DNA of 64,000 nucleotides from Paenibacillus planticolens. Lineage in GTDB: Bacteria > Bacillota > Bacilli > Paenibacillales > NBRC-103111. Shown here one piece after another: positions 8,115 through 17,064 of this stretch (position 1 is the stretch's first letter; each line of letters opens with the position of its first letter). The notes beneath the pieces were generated by a model, which saw only the letters and a program-made list of their open reading frames with translations, was not told where the DNA came from and searched no databases. A program made the position numbers and the translations under genes. The stretch covers positions 1 through 64,000 of the forward strand of contig NZ_WHNZ01000083.1 of the NCBI RefSeq assembly GCF_013141725.1, in the 5' to 3' direction.

Positions 8115-10141
8115 CGTTTCCAACTCCTTGTGACAATTTCCCAAGCTGCGATTAGAACGAGGCCAATGATAGCGCCAAACACGAGACCGTAGGTAATACG
8201 GATGAACGAGATATGAAGCGGTGTATGCAAGTGAGCGAACGTATCAACGATGGAAAGCTGTCCGATTACGCCGATGAAAATCAGGTAAACCGCATGTCTG
8301 TAGCGGACAGATAGGTAGGCCCCAAGTAAAAACAACGGATGGGCGACCAAAAATTCTTTCGTACGAGGACGCACGCCAAGCGTATTTTCCAGGAACGAAC
8401 GGAACAATTTCTCCACTGTAGATGCTTGTCCCTCGTTACCTGTACGGGACAGATAATAGAAGACTGCCGCAAGACCAATTCCGGCAACGAGAATCCACAA
8501 TACACTAATATAAGAAGTGAGAATACGGCGGATATTATTGAGTTTGTCGCTATAGGTATTGTTTTCGCTAAAGAATAACAAGTATACGCCTGCGATTGCG
8601 ATAGGCAGCAAATGTAGTATACCTACGCCGCGGAACTGTTGCAGAACAAGCATGTACGTGATGTGGTTAAGGAGCGCTACTTCGTAAACAACACCAATGA
8701 GCGAAATCGCCGAAGTTATGATTAATGTCCATATGGCAAAAGCAAGACCGGACTTCCATTTGGCTGCGGCTCCCGTACGAACCGTACGAATAGCGCGCAT
8801 AATTGCGATGCTCGGCGCAGAAATAGCCGCTGCCAAGGCAAGACCCTGCGCGTATAAATTAGCTGACAGAGTGTGCAGTGCAACCAAGCCCAGCAAGCCC
8901 AGCACAAAGAAAATGAGCGTTGCTTCCGGGATGAAGAATGAAATCATAAGCACGATTAGGCTCAAGCCGCCAATCAGCATAAAGACGCTGGCTGCTTTCT
9001 GCCAAACATTCGATTCTACTTCAAAAGGCTGGGCTATGCCAAGCGTAAAGCCTTCTTTCTCAATACGCGGAATAGCTCCGTCTTTACCTTGCAAGCTCTC
9101 ATAGTAAGCGGAGAGCGGATCTACCAACTTACCTTTATCCAAGCTTTTTACAGGTCTCGCATTTATGAAAACCATGCGAATATTGCGATCCTTCACAGCA
9201 AGCACGAAACGATCGGCAACCCCTTGAATGCGGTCTTCCAGCTCCGCTTTTTTCAGCGGTTCTGTCAGCTTCTCACCGTCTTTCTCCGTGAAGGAGTGCA
9301 GGCGGACGACGTTATAATTCGTTTCTTTGGCTAACGTATTAAAGCCTTTTTGAGGCTCTTTCAGCATTTCGATAGCGGCCAGACCGATGCCGTTTTTGTT
9401 CAGCAGATCTGCCATTTTATTAAGGTTAAGATCCGTGTTTTCTTCCGTATAGCCCGGAACCTCATTGCCATCGACGATGATTCTTTTCACACCGAAATCA
9501 TGAAGCTGCTTCAGGAGACGATCCATCTCATTCGTGACGAAAGGTCGGCGATTCGATAGGCGCACTACGATTTGGAAGCCTTGATCCTTCAACATTTGCA
9601 GAGTAATCGGGTCAGGGTCCATTCCCTTAATCGAAGCATCGTCCATACTCATTTGAATAATGAGTCCGTTGCGATTTTTGAAGCTCCAAGGTTTGATGCC
9701 AACGCCCAGGTCGGCAAATGTCTTCTGAATTAATGGCTCCAGCTTTTGCTGCGTTGCGCTGTCCCTGAACAACACATAGGTGAAGTTCTCATTCGGATCA
9801 CCGAAGGTTTGGGTAAGCGCGGCTGCGTCCCTTGAGTTGTACATATCAATGTGACGACTCTCTTTGAACTCGGACAGCGTGCTTTCATACACAGACATGG
9901 ATCCGATGCCCGCGGCCTTCATATTCTTCAGCTGCTGCGCAACGAAGCTTTGCGGGTTTGTTTGTACATCCGAGATATCCAATAAATCACGATAGTCAAA
10001 TACGAACTCGACGTTCTTCGTCGAAGTTTCGGTTTGGTGACGCGTGTAAGCTAGCGGAAGCGAGCCTAGCATACCAATAATGACGAGCCACCATAGAACA
10101 TTTTTGAGCGGGTTATTCCAAGTTTTATACCAATTCACCAA
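8090..10141 (-). CDS. DUF5693 family polytopic membrane protein, function unknown
   Basis: 683 residues. One membrane segment lies near the N-terminus (about 14-31). An extracytoplasmic domain of about 350 residues follows, with recurring motifs such as VVRLSNRRPF and GVKRIIVDGNE. About nine further membrane segments fill the C-terminal half. The layout fits DUF5693, a family usually found next to csaB in Bacilli. Its overlap with csaB suggests a role in making or exporting pyruvylated wall polymer, but no catalytic residue can be named. The start is probably TTG at 10141 with AAGGAG seven bases upstream; GTG at the next codon is an alternative. Confidence 0.75.
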   Translation of the reverse strand: MVNWYKTWNNPLKNVLWWLVIIGMLGSLPLAYTRHQTETSTKNVEFVFDYRDLLDISDVQTNPQSFVAQQLKNMKAAGIGSMSVYESTLSEFKESRHIDMYNSRDAAALTQTFGDPNENFTYVLFRDSATQQKLEPLIQKTFADLGVGIKPWSFKNRNGLIIQMSMDDASIKGMDPDPITLQMLKDQGFQIVVRLSNRRPFVTNEMDRLLKQLHDFGVKRIIVDGNEVPGYTEENTDLNLNKMADLLNKNGIGLAAIEMLKEPQKGFNTLAKETNYNVVRLHSFTEKDGEKLTEPLKKAELEDRIQGVADRFVLAVKDRNIRMVFINARPVKSLDKGKLVDPLSAYYESLQGKDGAIPRIEKEGFTLGIAQPFEVESNVWQKAASVFMLIGGLSLIVLMISFFIPEATLIFFVLGLLGLVALHTLSANLYAQGLALAAAISAPSIAIMRAIRTVRTGAAAKWKSGLAFAIWTLIITSAISLIGVVYEVALLNHITYMLVLQQFRGVGILHLLPIAIAGVYLLFFSENNTYSDKLNNIRRILTSYISVLWILVAGIGLAAVFYYLSRTGNEGQASTVEKLFRSFLENTLGVRPRTKEFLVAHPLFLLGAYLSVRYRHAVYLIFIGVIGQLSIVDTFAHLHTPLHISFIRITYGLVFGAIIGLVLIAAWEIVTRSWKRWVPKLSK

Positions 10142-10309
10142 TTGTCCACTCCTTAGAGCATTTACTTTCTATTCCCATATACACTCGAAAACCCCTCCAG
10201 CTCCCAAGCCTAGGAAAATAGGCCAAATGAATGCGGATTTATTCCATCTATTCATTAGACGACCTATCCCTGACTTAGGTTCTGAAGAGGTTCAATTGAT
10301 CCTATTTCA

Positions 10310-12019
10310 TTATCCGTCTACACGGCTAAGCACATATTGAACGATGCGATCCATCTGTTCCGCGGCTTCAGTTCCTGTTGCTCCCTTGACCGCAAAATAG
10401 AACTTAATTTTCGGTTCGGTTCCTGAGGGACGCAGACAGAACCAGGAGCCGTCCTCCAACTTGAATTTCAGCACATTCTCGAGCGGAAGTCCGTTAACCC
10501 CTTTGGCGTAGTCTTCCATATCGGTAACACGCGTACCACCGATTTCCGCCGGAGGATTCGTTCTCCAAGCTTCCACCATGCGTCCGATTTGTTCCACGCC
10601 GTCTTTCCCTTTAAGCGTCCTTGATTCCAGTTTTTCCAAAAAGTAACCAAAGGATTCGTACAGCTCTTGCAGGACTTCATATAAAGTCTTGCCTTGCTTC
10701 TTATAATAAGCTGCCGCTTCGGCAATAAGCATCGCTGCGATCACCGCATCTTTATCTCGGGCATAGTCTCCGGCCAAATAACCGTAGCTTTCTTCGTAAC
10801 CAAACAGGTAAGTATGCTCGCCTGTTTGCTCGAATTGCGTCATTTTCTCCCCGATATATTTAAAGCCGGTTAACGTATTTAACGTTGGAATGCCGTAATG
10901 CCCGGCGATCACCGCACCCATTTCGCTCGTAACGATCGTTTTGATAACTACGCCGTTCGCCGGCAATGTTCCACGTTCTTTCAGGCTTGATAATAAATAA
11001 TTAACGATAATCGCCCCGGACTGATTGCCTGTCAAAACGACATACTCACCGTTCGGATCTTTCACTACCGCCCCCATGCGGTCGGCATCCGGATCCGTAC
11101 CGATAATGATATCGGCATTCCAATCTTTCGCCTGTGCGATAGCGAGTGTAAAAGCTTCCCGTTCCTCCGGGTTCGGAGACTTCACCGTCGAGAACTGCGC
11201 ATCCGGCAGCTCTTGTTCGGCAACGACACGAACTTGTCCGAAGCCAACGGCTTTCAGCACTTCCCTGACCGGCACATTGCCTGCTCCATGCAGCGGCGTG
11301 AAGATGACGCGGAAATCGTCGCTAATTTCCTTAATGACTTCCGGATTCTGACTAATCGCGGTTACGGCTTTTATGTACGCTTGATCGACATCTTCGCCGA
11401 GCCATGTGAGCAGGCCCTGCGCCTCTGCTTCCTGCTCACTCAGCTTCTTCACTTTATCGAAGGAATCAATGCTCTGAACCTCAGCGATCACTTGCTCCGC
11501 AAACTGAGGAACAAGCTGTCCACCGTCTGCTCCATATACTTTGTATCCGTTATATTCAGGTGGATTATGGCTTGCTGTGACGACGACGCCTGCGGCAGCT
11601 CCCAAATATCTTACGGCAAAAGACAGCTGTGGCGTAGCATGCAGCGTCTTGAATAAATAAGCCTTGATGCCGTTGCCTGCGAAGACCAGGGCGGCCTCTA
11701 AAGCGAACTCCGGCGACATATGACGGGAATCGTAAGCCAAGACAATGGAAGGGCTTGGTACGCCGGTACCCTTGACATATTGCGCCAAACCTTGGCTTGC
11801 GCGTCCAACGGTATATACATTGATTCGGTTCGTTCCAGCGCCAATTACGCCGCGAAGTCCGCCTGTGCCAAATTCGAGATCTTTGTAAAAGCGATCCTCA
11901 ATTTCTTTCTCATTTCCCCCAATGGCTTGCAGTTCTTTCTTCGTTTCGTCATCCACAGCCGGATCGTTCAGCCATAATTGATATTCTGTTTGTACACGCG
12001 TCATAGTAGTCAGGTTCAT
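10310..12019 (-). CDS. pgcA: phospho-sugar mutase (alpha-phosphoglucomutase family)
   Basis: 569 residues, the usual length for the Bacillus PgcA type. The phosphoserine loop VTASHNPPEYNGY (Ser about 150), the metal loop GTDPDADR, the sugar loop EESYGYL and the phosphate-binding RPSGTEPKIKFY near the C-terminus are all present. It interconverts glucose-1-phosphate and glucose-6-phosphate and so feeds UDP-glucose and wall glycan synthesis; phosphomannomutase activity is also possible in this family. fabZ ends 17 bases upstream, so the two are probably co-transcribed. The start is uncertain: GAGGAG touches the ATG at 12019, while the ATG at 12004 lies 15 bases beyond it. Confidence 0.92.
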   Translation of the reverse strand: MNLTTMTRVQTEYQLWLNDPAVDDETKKELQAIGGNEKEIEDRFYKDLEFGTGGLRGVIGAGTNRINVYTVGRASQGLAQYVKGTGVPSPSIVLAYDSRHMSPEFALEAALVFAGNGIKAYLFKTLHATPQLSFAVRYLGAAAGVVVTASHNPPEYNGYKVYGADGGQLVPQFAEQVIAEVQSIDSFDKVKKLSEQEAEAQGLLTWLGEDVDQAYIKAVTAISQNPEVIKEISDDFRVIFTPLHGAGNVPVREVLKAVGFGQVRVVAEQELPDAQFSTVKSPNPEEREAFTLAIAQAKDWNADIIIGTDPDADRMGAVVKDPNGEYVVLTGNQSGAIIVNYLLSSLKERGTLPANGVVIKTIVTSEMGAVIAGHYGIPTLNTLTGFKYIGEKMTQFEQTGEHTYLFGYEESYGYLAGDYARDKDAVIAAMLIAEAAAYYKKQGKTLYEVLQELYESFGYFLEKLESRTLKGKDGVEQIGRMVEAWRTNPPAEIGGTRVTDMEDYAKGVNGLPLENVLKFKLEDGSWFCLRPSGTEPKIKFYFAVKGATGTEAAEQMDRIVQYVLSRVDG

Positions 12020-12036
12020 CTCCTCTTATCTATGGA

Positions 12037-12465
12037 TTATTTATTAGCAAGGGCGAACATAAGCTCACCTTCGACTACCACTTTGTCGTCTACTTTCGCC
12101 ACAGCTTGGCCTTTGACAATCGTGCCTTTTACACGTGTTATCGTCATTTCTAATGTTAGCGTATCGCCTGGCACCACCTGCTTGCGCCAACGAATGCCGT
12201 CTGCGCCGGCGAACAAACCGATTTTGCCTTTATACTCCGGCATCGATAATACGGCCACTGCGCCCACTTGTGCCAAAGCCTCGATAATCAGCACGCCCGG
12301 CATAACCGGATAGCCTGGAAAATGACCAGCAAAGAACGGTTCATTAATGGTAACATTCTTAATTCCTACCGCTTTCACGCCTTCTTCGACTTCCAAGATT
12401 CGGTCAACGAGCAGAAAAGGAGGGCGGTGCGGAATAATCTCTTGAATCTGATTAATATCTAGCAT
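12037..12465 (-). CDS. fabZ: 3-hydroxyacyl-ACP dehydratase FabZ
   Basis: 142 residues, normal for FabZ. The hot-dog fold signature GHFPGYPVMPGVLIIEAL carries the catalytic His48 and Glu62. The enzyme removes water from 3-hydroxyacyl-ACP in fatty-acid elongation. The start at 12465 is chosen because AAAGGAG lies upstream of it, inside the extra codons of a longer ATG frame (12486). A short palindrome (CTTGTA-TTTTA-TACAAG) sits just before the ribosome binding site. The same gene lies near flhP-flhO-mbl-spoIIID in B. subtilis. Confidence 0.95.
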   Translation of the reverse strand: MLDINQIQEIIPHRPPFLLVDRILEVEEGVKAVGIKNVTINEPFFAGHFPGYPVMPGVLIIEALAQVGAVAVLSMPEYKGKIGLFAGADGIRWRKQVVPGDTLTLEMTITRVKGTIVKGQAVAKVDDKVVVEGELMFALANK

Positions 12466-12568
12466 AACGGGGAATGCTCCTTTCAAATTGCTTGTATAAA
12501 ATACAAGGTAATCACTTACAATACAGGTGTCCCTTCATTAACTGCAGAAGTGAAGGTTCATATAGGGG

Positions 12569-12618
12569 GAGCTTATGTAAAGCGGTCTGTGCACAGTCCC
12601 TTACGTAGGCTCTTTTTT
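12569..12618 (+). terminator. terminator-like hairpin on the plus strand, no plus-strand gene nearby
   Basis: GAGC/GCTC and GTAA/TTAC pair around an inner perfect palindrome CTGTGCACAG, followed by six T on the plus strand. On the minus strand there is no T-run, so it does not look like the end of the phosphatidyltransferase mRNA. It could end an antisense transcript across fabZ or be a structured part of the fabZ leader. Confidence 0.45.
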
Positions 12619-12629
12619 ACGTTATGTTT

Positions 12630-13148
12630 TTATTTGATTTTGGCCCTTCGGTTTAACAACAGGAATTGAAAAATATAAATGAAGGAAGTTAAGAAGGAAA
12701 CCCCGATCACGAACCATAAGTACGTCATGGCGAAGTCTAAATGAAAAACAATGAAGAGTATGGCGAAATAGTAAAGCACCGTCGTTAATTTCCCCATCAC
12801 GTTGGCGGGAACCGTTAATTTGCCCCTGAAATGAAAAAAGGCAGAGCCCATGATCATGCCCAGGTCACGAATGAATATCGCTGCCGCCGCCTGCCACGGT
12901 ATCATCCCGGTAATGAGCAAAGAAAGTATGACCGCAATCATCATGCACTTGTCTGCAAGGGGATCCAGCATGACGCCAACAGGTGTAACCAAGCCTCGAG
13001 TTCTGGCAATATAACCGTCTAAGATATCTGTAAGTCCCGCTGCCAATAAAATCAGGAAGGCAACCTGAATATGGCCGCTAAAAAAAATAACGAGGTACAC
13101 AGGAATTAGAACAAACCTGCTTATGGTGAGCATGTTCGGAATATTCAA
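12630..13148 (-). CDS. CDP-alcohol phosphatidyltransferase (PgsA-like)
   Basis: 172 residues from a TTG start. The family motif DGYIAR...G...D...D is complete (DGYIARTRG, then PVGVMLDPLADK). About five membrane segments are visible. The family moves a phosphatidyl group from CDP-diacylglycerol to an alcohol; glycerol-3-phosphate (phosphatidylglycerophosphate synthase) is the likeliest acceptor, but a cardiolipin-type or inositol-type role is open. A strong AGGAGG lies six bases before the TTG at 13148, whereas the ATG at 13196 has none, so the shorter form is preferred. A terminator separates it from the EpuA-like gene. Confidence 0.85.
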   Translation of the reverse strand: MNIPNMLTISRFVLIPVYLVIFFSGHIQVAFLILLAAGLTDILDGYIARTRGLVTPVGVMLDPLADKCMMIAVILSLLITGMIPWQAAAAIFIRDLGMIMGSAFFHFRGKLTVPANVMGKLTTVLYYFAILFIVFHLDFAMTYLWFVIGVSFLTSFIYIFQFLLLNRRAKIK

Positions 13149-13216
13149 AGTACCCCTCCTGCGCCTATTATCTGGAATATGACGATTAACCTTCATTCAT
13201 TATACATTTGCTTACA

Positions 13217-13245
13217 CAAAAATAAAACTCCCAATACGGGAGTTT
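13217..13245 (-). terminator. Rho-independent terminator after the EpuA-like gene
   Basis: AAACTCCC pairs with GGGAGTTT around a short loop, followed on the minus strand by TATTTTT. It starts right behind the stop codon of the 72-residue protein and would end the spoIIID-mbl-flhO-flhP run. Confidence 0.85.
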
Positions 13246-13248
13246 GAA

Positions 13249-13467
13249 TTAATTCGCAAAGACCAAATCGTATAAATGCCGCCAGGTGCTCATATGAAAG
13301 ATTTCCGCAGCCGGTTGATGGCCCAGCTTGGAGTATCCAAGCCATAGTCCGACGTAAACGGCCAACACGCAAAGAACAGGAATACGAATAATCTTGAAAA
13401 TAAGCCATATAACGTCCAGCCATTTCGGCCGTGGCGCTTTCTTCTTCGGAGCAGGCTTGTCTGACAT
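13249..13467 (-). CDS. EpuA-like small membrane protein (annotated in related genomes as RNA polymerase subunit beta-like)
   Basis: 72 residues. A basic, proline-rich head (KPAPKKKAPRPKW) is followed by one membrane segment (about 22-45) and a short tail. This is the pattern of the EpuA family, often labelled DNA-directed RNA polymerase subunit beta in automatic annotation although no polymerase role is evident. It lies 26 bases downstream of flhP on the same strand. Function unknown. Confidence 0.7.
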   Translation of the reverse strand: MSDKPAPKKKAPRPKWLDVIWLIFKIIRIPVLCVLAVYVGLWLGYSKLGHQPAAEIFHMSTWRHLYDLVFAN

Positions 13468-13493
13468 CGAGCCCTATCCCTCCCTTTCTGTGA

Positions 13494-14360
13494 TCAGGCG
13501 CGCAAATTATTCGCGATATTCATCATCTGATCGGAGGATGTAATCGCCCGGGAATTGAGCTGCAGCGCTCTTTGCACCATCACGAGATCCGTCATTTCAT
13601 CGGCAAGCGTCACGTTCGATTGCTCCAAAAACCCTTGCATCAAGGTAACCCGATTGCCCGTTGTATCTAATCCCGGATTCACATCTTGTAAAATATTGGC
13701 CTTCTCCGCAGCCGTTATCCCCGCTGGAAGCGCGTATAAATTATCTCCAACATCTTGGAGCAACTGCGGACGCACAACGCGAACGAGTTTGATTCGTCCC
13801 AAATTAAGCGGCGCGGCACTCGGATCCTGCTCGCTGTAGCCGTTAATGAGACCGTTCGGTTCAACAACAGGTCTCAAACCGGCAGGCACGCGAATCGGAT
13901 TGCCATCCGCACCCGTAACAAAATGGCCCTCTTTGGTCGTCAGCACCGTATCGCCATTCGCGTCAGGCGTTAAGCTGAACGCACCGTTTCGGGTCCATGC
14001 CGGCTGGAATACCTGATTGCCATTCGCGTCTACTTTGCTGACAGCTACTTCAAACAAGCCGTCTCCCTGAATCGCAAAATCCGTGACATTGCCCGTAGAC
14101 TGAATAGGCCCTTGCGCAAGGTTCGTCTGGATTTGAACCAGCTTCGATCCCCATCCTTGGTTGAAGCCAAGCGGCGAGAACCGTCCTTGCTGGCGGAATC
14201 CTTCCGGCTGCGACTTCACGTTGGTCAGAACGTCCTCAAAGGAGGCTTCTTTTTTCTTAAAACCGTTTGTGTTTACGTTCGCTATGTTATTGGACAGAAT
14301 ATCCAGCTTTTGCTGCAAGCTGTGCATGGATACCGATGAGTTAATCATGGAATTGTTCAT
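13494..14360 (-). CDS. flhP: flagellar hook-basal body protein FlhP
   Basis: 288 residues with the rod/hook family signatures at both ends: SVSMHSLQQKLDILSNNIAN at the N-terminus and MVQRALQLNSRAITSSDQMM near the C-terminus. FlhO and FlhP are FlgG/FlgF-like rod or hook parts encoded outside the main flagellar operon in Bacillus. flhO lies immediately upstream, and the pair sits next to mbl as in B. subtilis. AAGGAG precedes the ATG. It supports motility of this organism. Confidence 0.9.
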   Translation of the reverse strand: MNNSMINSSVSMHSLQQKLDILSNNIANVNTNGFKKKEASFEDVLTNVKSQPEGFRQQGRFSPLGFNQGWGSKLVQIQTNLAQGPIQSTGNVTDFAIQGDGLFEVAVSKVDANGNQVFQPAWTRNGAFSLTPDANGDTVLTTKEGHFVTGADGNPIRVPAGLRPVVEPNGLINGYSEQDPSAAPLNLGRIKLVRVVRPQLLQDVGDNLYALPAGITAAEKANILQDVNPGLDTTGNRVTLMQGFLEQSNVTLADEMTDLVMVQRALQLNSRAITSSDQMMNIANNLRA

Positions 14361-14383
14361 GTGTAGCTCCTTCGCAAGCTAGA

Positions 14384-15277
14384 TTAGACGCGTCCTACTT
14401 CGTTCGCTGCCTTGTCCATACTTTTATCGTAAGATTGAATGACCTTTTGGTTCGCTTCATAAGCGCGAAGCGCTGACATCAAATCCACCATGGATTGCGC
14501 AGAATCCACGTTGGAGCGCTCGACAAAGCCTTGTCGAACCTCAACTTGATCGCCCGGTGCGACTTGCGTTACCGTCGCTTCATCGCCCGGATTAATCCGC
14601 AGCAAGCCGTTGCCTTCCCGCAGCAACAAGTTGGGATTCTCGGCACGCGAGAGCATTAAGCCTACAGGTTGTCCGGCTGCATTCAGCAGCGGTTGGCCGT
14701 TCCCGTCAAGGAACTCGCCTTTGTCTGTCACCTTAAAGGAGTGAATCGGCTGTCCCGCTCCATCAATAAGGAGCAACGGTTGTCCATCTCGACCCAGCAC
14801 TTGATTGCCATCCGCGTTCACCAATTGGCCTGTCGTATCTACCGTAAATTTACCGTTCAAAGAATACCGGGGCTCTCCCTGCGCGTTCATCACGGTAAAC
14901 AGAGCCTTCGGCTGGAATGTGCGCTGTCCGTCTTCACTCACGTATTTCCCTGAAGCGTCAAAAACCATGCCCGGCACTTGAATGTTTGACACCAAGGCAA
15001 AGTCAAAAGGATTTTGCGTTTCCTGCAAGTCGCCTTGCGCGTGAATGGAAATGTTTTCCTCGGAGAACACACCTAGACTCATTTTTCCAAGCGGAGCTGT
15101 CGAGGCTCCTTGTCCACCGCGTATTGTCGAAATGAGCATCTCCGGGAACGAGCGTGACAAGGCATTGCCTTGTTTAAAACCCGGGGAATTAATGTTGGCA
15201 ATATTGTTGGTAATGGTATCGTGTCTGCGCTGCTCGGAAATCATTCCTGCTGCCGCGGTATACAGTCCTCTTAGCAT
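14384..15277 (-). CDS. flhO: flagellar hook-basal body protein FlhO
   Basis: 297 residues. The N-terminal LRGLYTAAAGMISEQRRHDT and NNIANINSPGFKQ blocks and the C-terminal SMVDLMSALRAYEANQKVIQ helix are typical of FlgF/FlgG rod proteins. Such proteins polymerise into the distal rod through their terminal helices. It starts 29 bases after mbl and ends 23 bases before flhP, so all three are probably one transcript. Which of the two is FlhO or FlhP follows the B. subtilis order. Confidence 0.9.
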   Translation of the reverse strand: MLRGLYTAAAGMISEQRRHDTITNNIANINSPGFKQGNALSRSFPEMLISTIRGGQGASTAPLGKMSLGVFSEENISIHAQGDLQETQNPFDFALVSNIQVPGMVFDASGKYVSEDGQRTFQPKALFTVMNAQGEPRYSLNGKFTVDTTGQLVNADGNQVLGRDGQPLLLIDGAGQPIHSFKVTDKGEFLDGNGQPLLNAAGQPVGLMLSRAENPNLLLREGNGLLRINPGDEATVTQVAPGDQVEVRQGFVERSNVDSAQSMVDLMSALRAYEANQKVIQSYDKSMDKAANEVGRV

Positions 15278-15306
15278 CTCTTCACCCTCTTGGATAAACT
15301 GTCTAG

Positions 15307-16305
15307 TTAAAATTTACGTTTAGAAACCTTATCTAAGTTATCAAGCATAATCCCTGTTCCTTTAACTACGCAAGACATTGGATCTTCCGCAATTAATACC
15401 GGAACCTTGAGCTCGTCCGCCAACAATTGATCCAGTCCGTGCAGCAAAGCTCCTCCGCCAGTCAGAATGACGCCGCGGTCAATAATGTCTGCGGAAAGCT
15501 CAGGCGGTGTGCGCTCCAGAACGCTCTTCGCAGCCGTTACGATAGATGAAACCGGATCCCATAGAGCTTCCTGAACCTCACTGGAGTGAATCGTAATCGT
15601 AAGCGGCAATCCGGATACCATATCTCTGCCGCGAATATCCATCTCTTGATCTCTGCCATGTGGATATACCGTTCCGATTTTAAGCTTAATGTCCTCGCTT
15701 GTCCGTTCGCCGATCAGAAGTTTGTACTTATTTTTGATGTACTTCGTGATCGCAATATCGAACTTGTCTCCAGCGATTTTGATGGAGGAGGAGGTGACGA
15801 TGTCACCCATGGATAACACAGCTACATCCGTCGTCCCTCCGCCAATATCTACAACCATGTTGCCGCTAGGCTGGAAAATGTCCATGCCCGCACCGATTGC
15901 CGCTGCCTTCGGCTCTTCTTCCATGAATACCTCTCGTGCACCGCTGCGCTCAGCCGCTTCGCGGATCGCCTTCTGCTCAACCGAGGTGATGTTGGTAGGG
16001 GCGCAGATCAAGATCCGCGGATGCGAATACCAGTTCTTGCCCCCCACTTTTGCAATAAAATGCTTTAACATCATTTCTGTAATATCAAAATCTGCGATAA
16101 CACCATCTCTCAATGGACGAATCGCGATAATATTGCCCGGAGTTCTACCAACCATGCGGAAAGCTTCTTCTCCTACAGCAAGCACGCGTTTCGTATCGCT
16201 TTCAATCGCTACTACAGATGGCTCATCGAGCACAACGCCGCGTCCTTTCACATGAATGAGCACGTTCGCCGTGCCGAGATCTATCCCAATATCCTTGCTT
16301 AACAT
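15307..16305 (-). CDS. mbl: MreB-like actin homologue Mbl
   Basis: 332 residues. Actin-fold nucleotide motifs are visible: DLGTANVLIHVKGRG (phosphate 1), MVVDIGGGTTDVAVLS (phosphate 2) and ILTGGGALLHGLD (adenosine). Mbl forms membrane-associated filaments that guide side-wall peptidoglycan synthesis. Position next to spoIIID and flhO/flhP identifies it as Mbl rather than MreB or MreBH. GGGAGG precedes the ATG. Confidence 0.95.
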   Translation of the reverse strand: MLSKDIGIDLGTANVLIHVKGRGVVLDEPSVVAIESDTKRVLAVGEEAFRMVGRTPGNIIAIRPLRDGVIADFDITEMMLKHFIAKVGGKNWYSHPRILICAPTNITSVEQKAIREAAERSGAREVFMEEEPKAAAIGAGMDIFQPSGNMVVDIGGGTTDVAVLSMGDIVTSSSIKIAGDKFDIAITKYIKNKYKLLIGERTSEDIKLKIGTVYPHGRDQEMDIRGRDMVSGLPLTITIHSSEVQEALWDPVSSIVTAAKSVLERTPPELSADIIDRGVILTGGGALLHGLDQLLADELKVPVLIAEDPMSCVVKGTGIMLDNLDKVSKRKF

Positions 16306-16469
16306 TTCAAGTTAATCCTCCCTAAATCTACCGTCCATCCCGTGAAGAATCGGCGCTCTTATAGATAGTTCTAATTATAAGCTAAATTCGCTGCAAATGC
16401 ATTATTTCCTCTTTTTCCGTTAAATTTCGACATGTCCAGTTATAGGAAACCGCCGGGATGATGGTTCTT

Positions 16470-16760
16470 TTAGGATTTGACCGTAACTAAGTTTTCGGAG
16501 TGCTTCGGATTTCGCGTCTTACGATACTTGATTTTCGTCGCTTCTCCTCCCCTTAGATGTCTGATGGACTTGTGATACTCCAAAATGTGCTTCACCTGGT
16601 TGGCCAGGTCCGGGTTGATTTCCGGCAGTCTTTCCGTCAAATCCTTATGCACCGTGCTCTTGGAAACACCGAATTCCTTCGCAATGGTGCGAACCGTATT
16701 CTTGGTCTCGACGATACAGGTACCAATCTTAATGGTTCGCTCTTTGATGTAATCGTGCAC
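16470..16760 (-). CDS. spoIIID: sporulation transcription factor SpoIIID
   Basis: 96 residues, start GTG at 16760 with GGGAGG eight bases upstream. The sequence is very close to the Bacillus protein: HDYIKERTIKIG, a helix-turn-helix at about 24-44 (TIAKEFGVSKSTVHKDLTER) and the basic RGGEATKIKYRKT tail used for DNA binding. SpoIIID activates and represses mother-cell genes after sigma-E. It lies 164 bases upstream of mbl, as in B. subtilis. Confidence 0.97.
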   Translation of the reverse strand: MHDYIKERTIKIGTCIVETKNTVRTIAKEFGVSKSTVHKDLTERLPEINPDLANQVKHILEYHKSIRHLRGGEATKIKYRKTRNPKHSENLVTVKS

Positions 16761-17064
16761 TCCCCTCGCCTCCCTACTCGAGATAGTTTGGTAAAGTATA
16801 TGAGGGGCATGACTAGATATTCTACGTAACCAAGCCTGACAAGCCCAATTCCCATATTTATTTTCAAAAAAACCAGGGAATAAGGGCTTATGCGGTCCTT
16901 TTTGAAGAGGACAGGCTTGTTTTGTGGGCTATGCAACGCAAATCCAGGGGCTGCGTACCCAGGGCAATCAATGCAAAAAAGCAGCAGGATATACCCGCTG
17001 CCCTCATTCTATGTAGGCTGGTTGGTGACAAAGCCAACTGTTCGCCTTTTTATCCCTAACTGAA
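16761..17064. other. intergenic region between spoIIQ and spoIIID
   Basis: Apart from the spoIIQ terminator at its right end I see no gene or recognisable RNA. It should carry the promoter of spoIIID. Confidence 0.5.
16975..17002 (-). terminator. Rho-independent terminator of spoIIQ
   Basis: GCAGCGGG pairs with the opposing CCTGCTGC around TATAT and is followed by TTTTTT on the minus strand, about 65 bases after the spoIIQ stop codon. Confidence 0.85.

Noticed and set aside
12466..12545. FapR operator before fabZ
   Set aside because: The palindrome CTTGTA-TTTTA-TACAAG does not match the FapR consensus TTAGTACC..GGTACTAA type.
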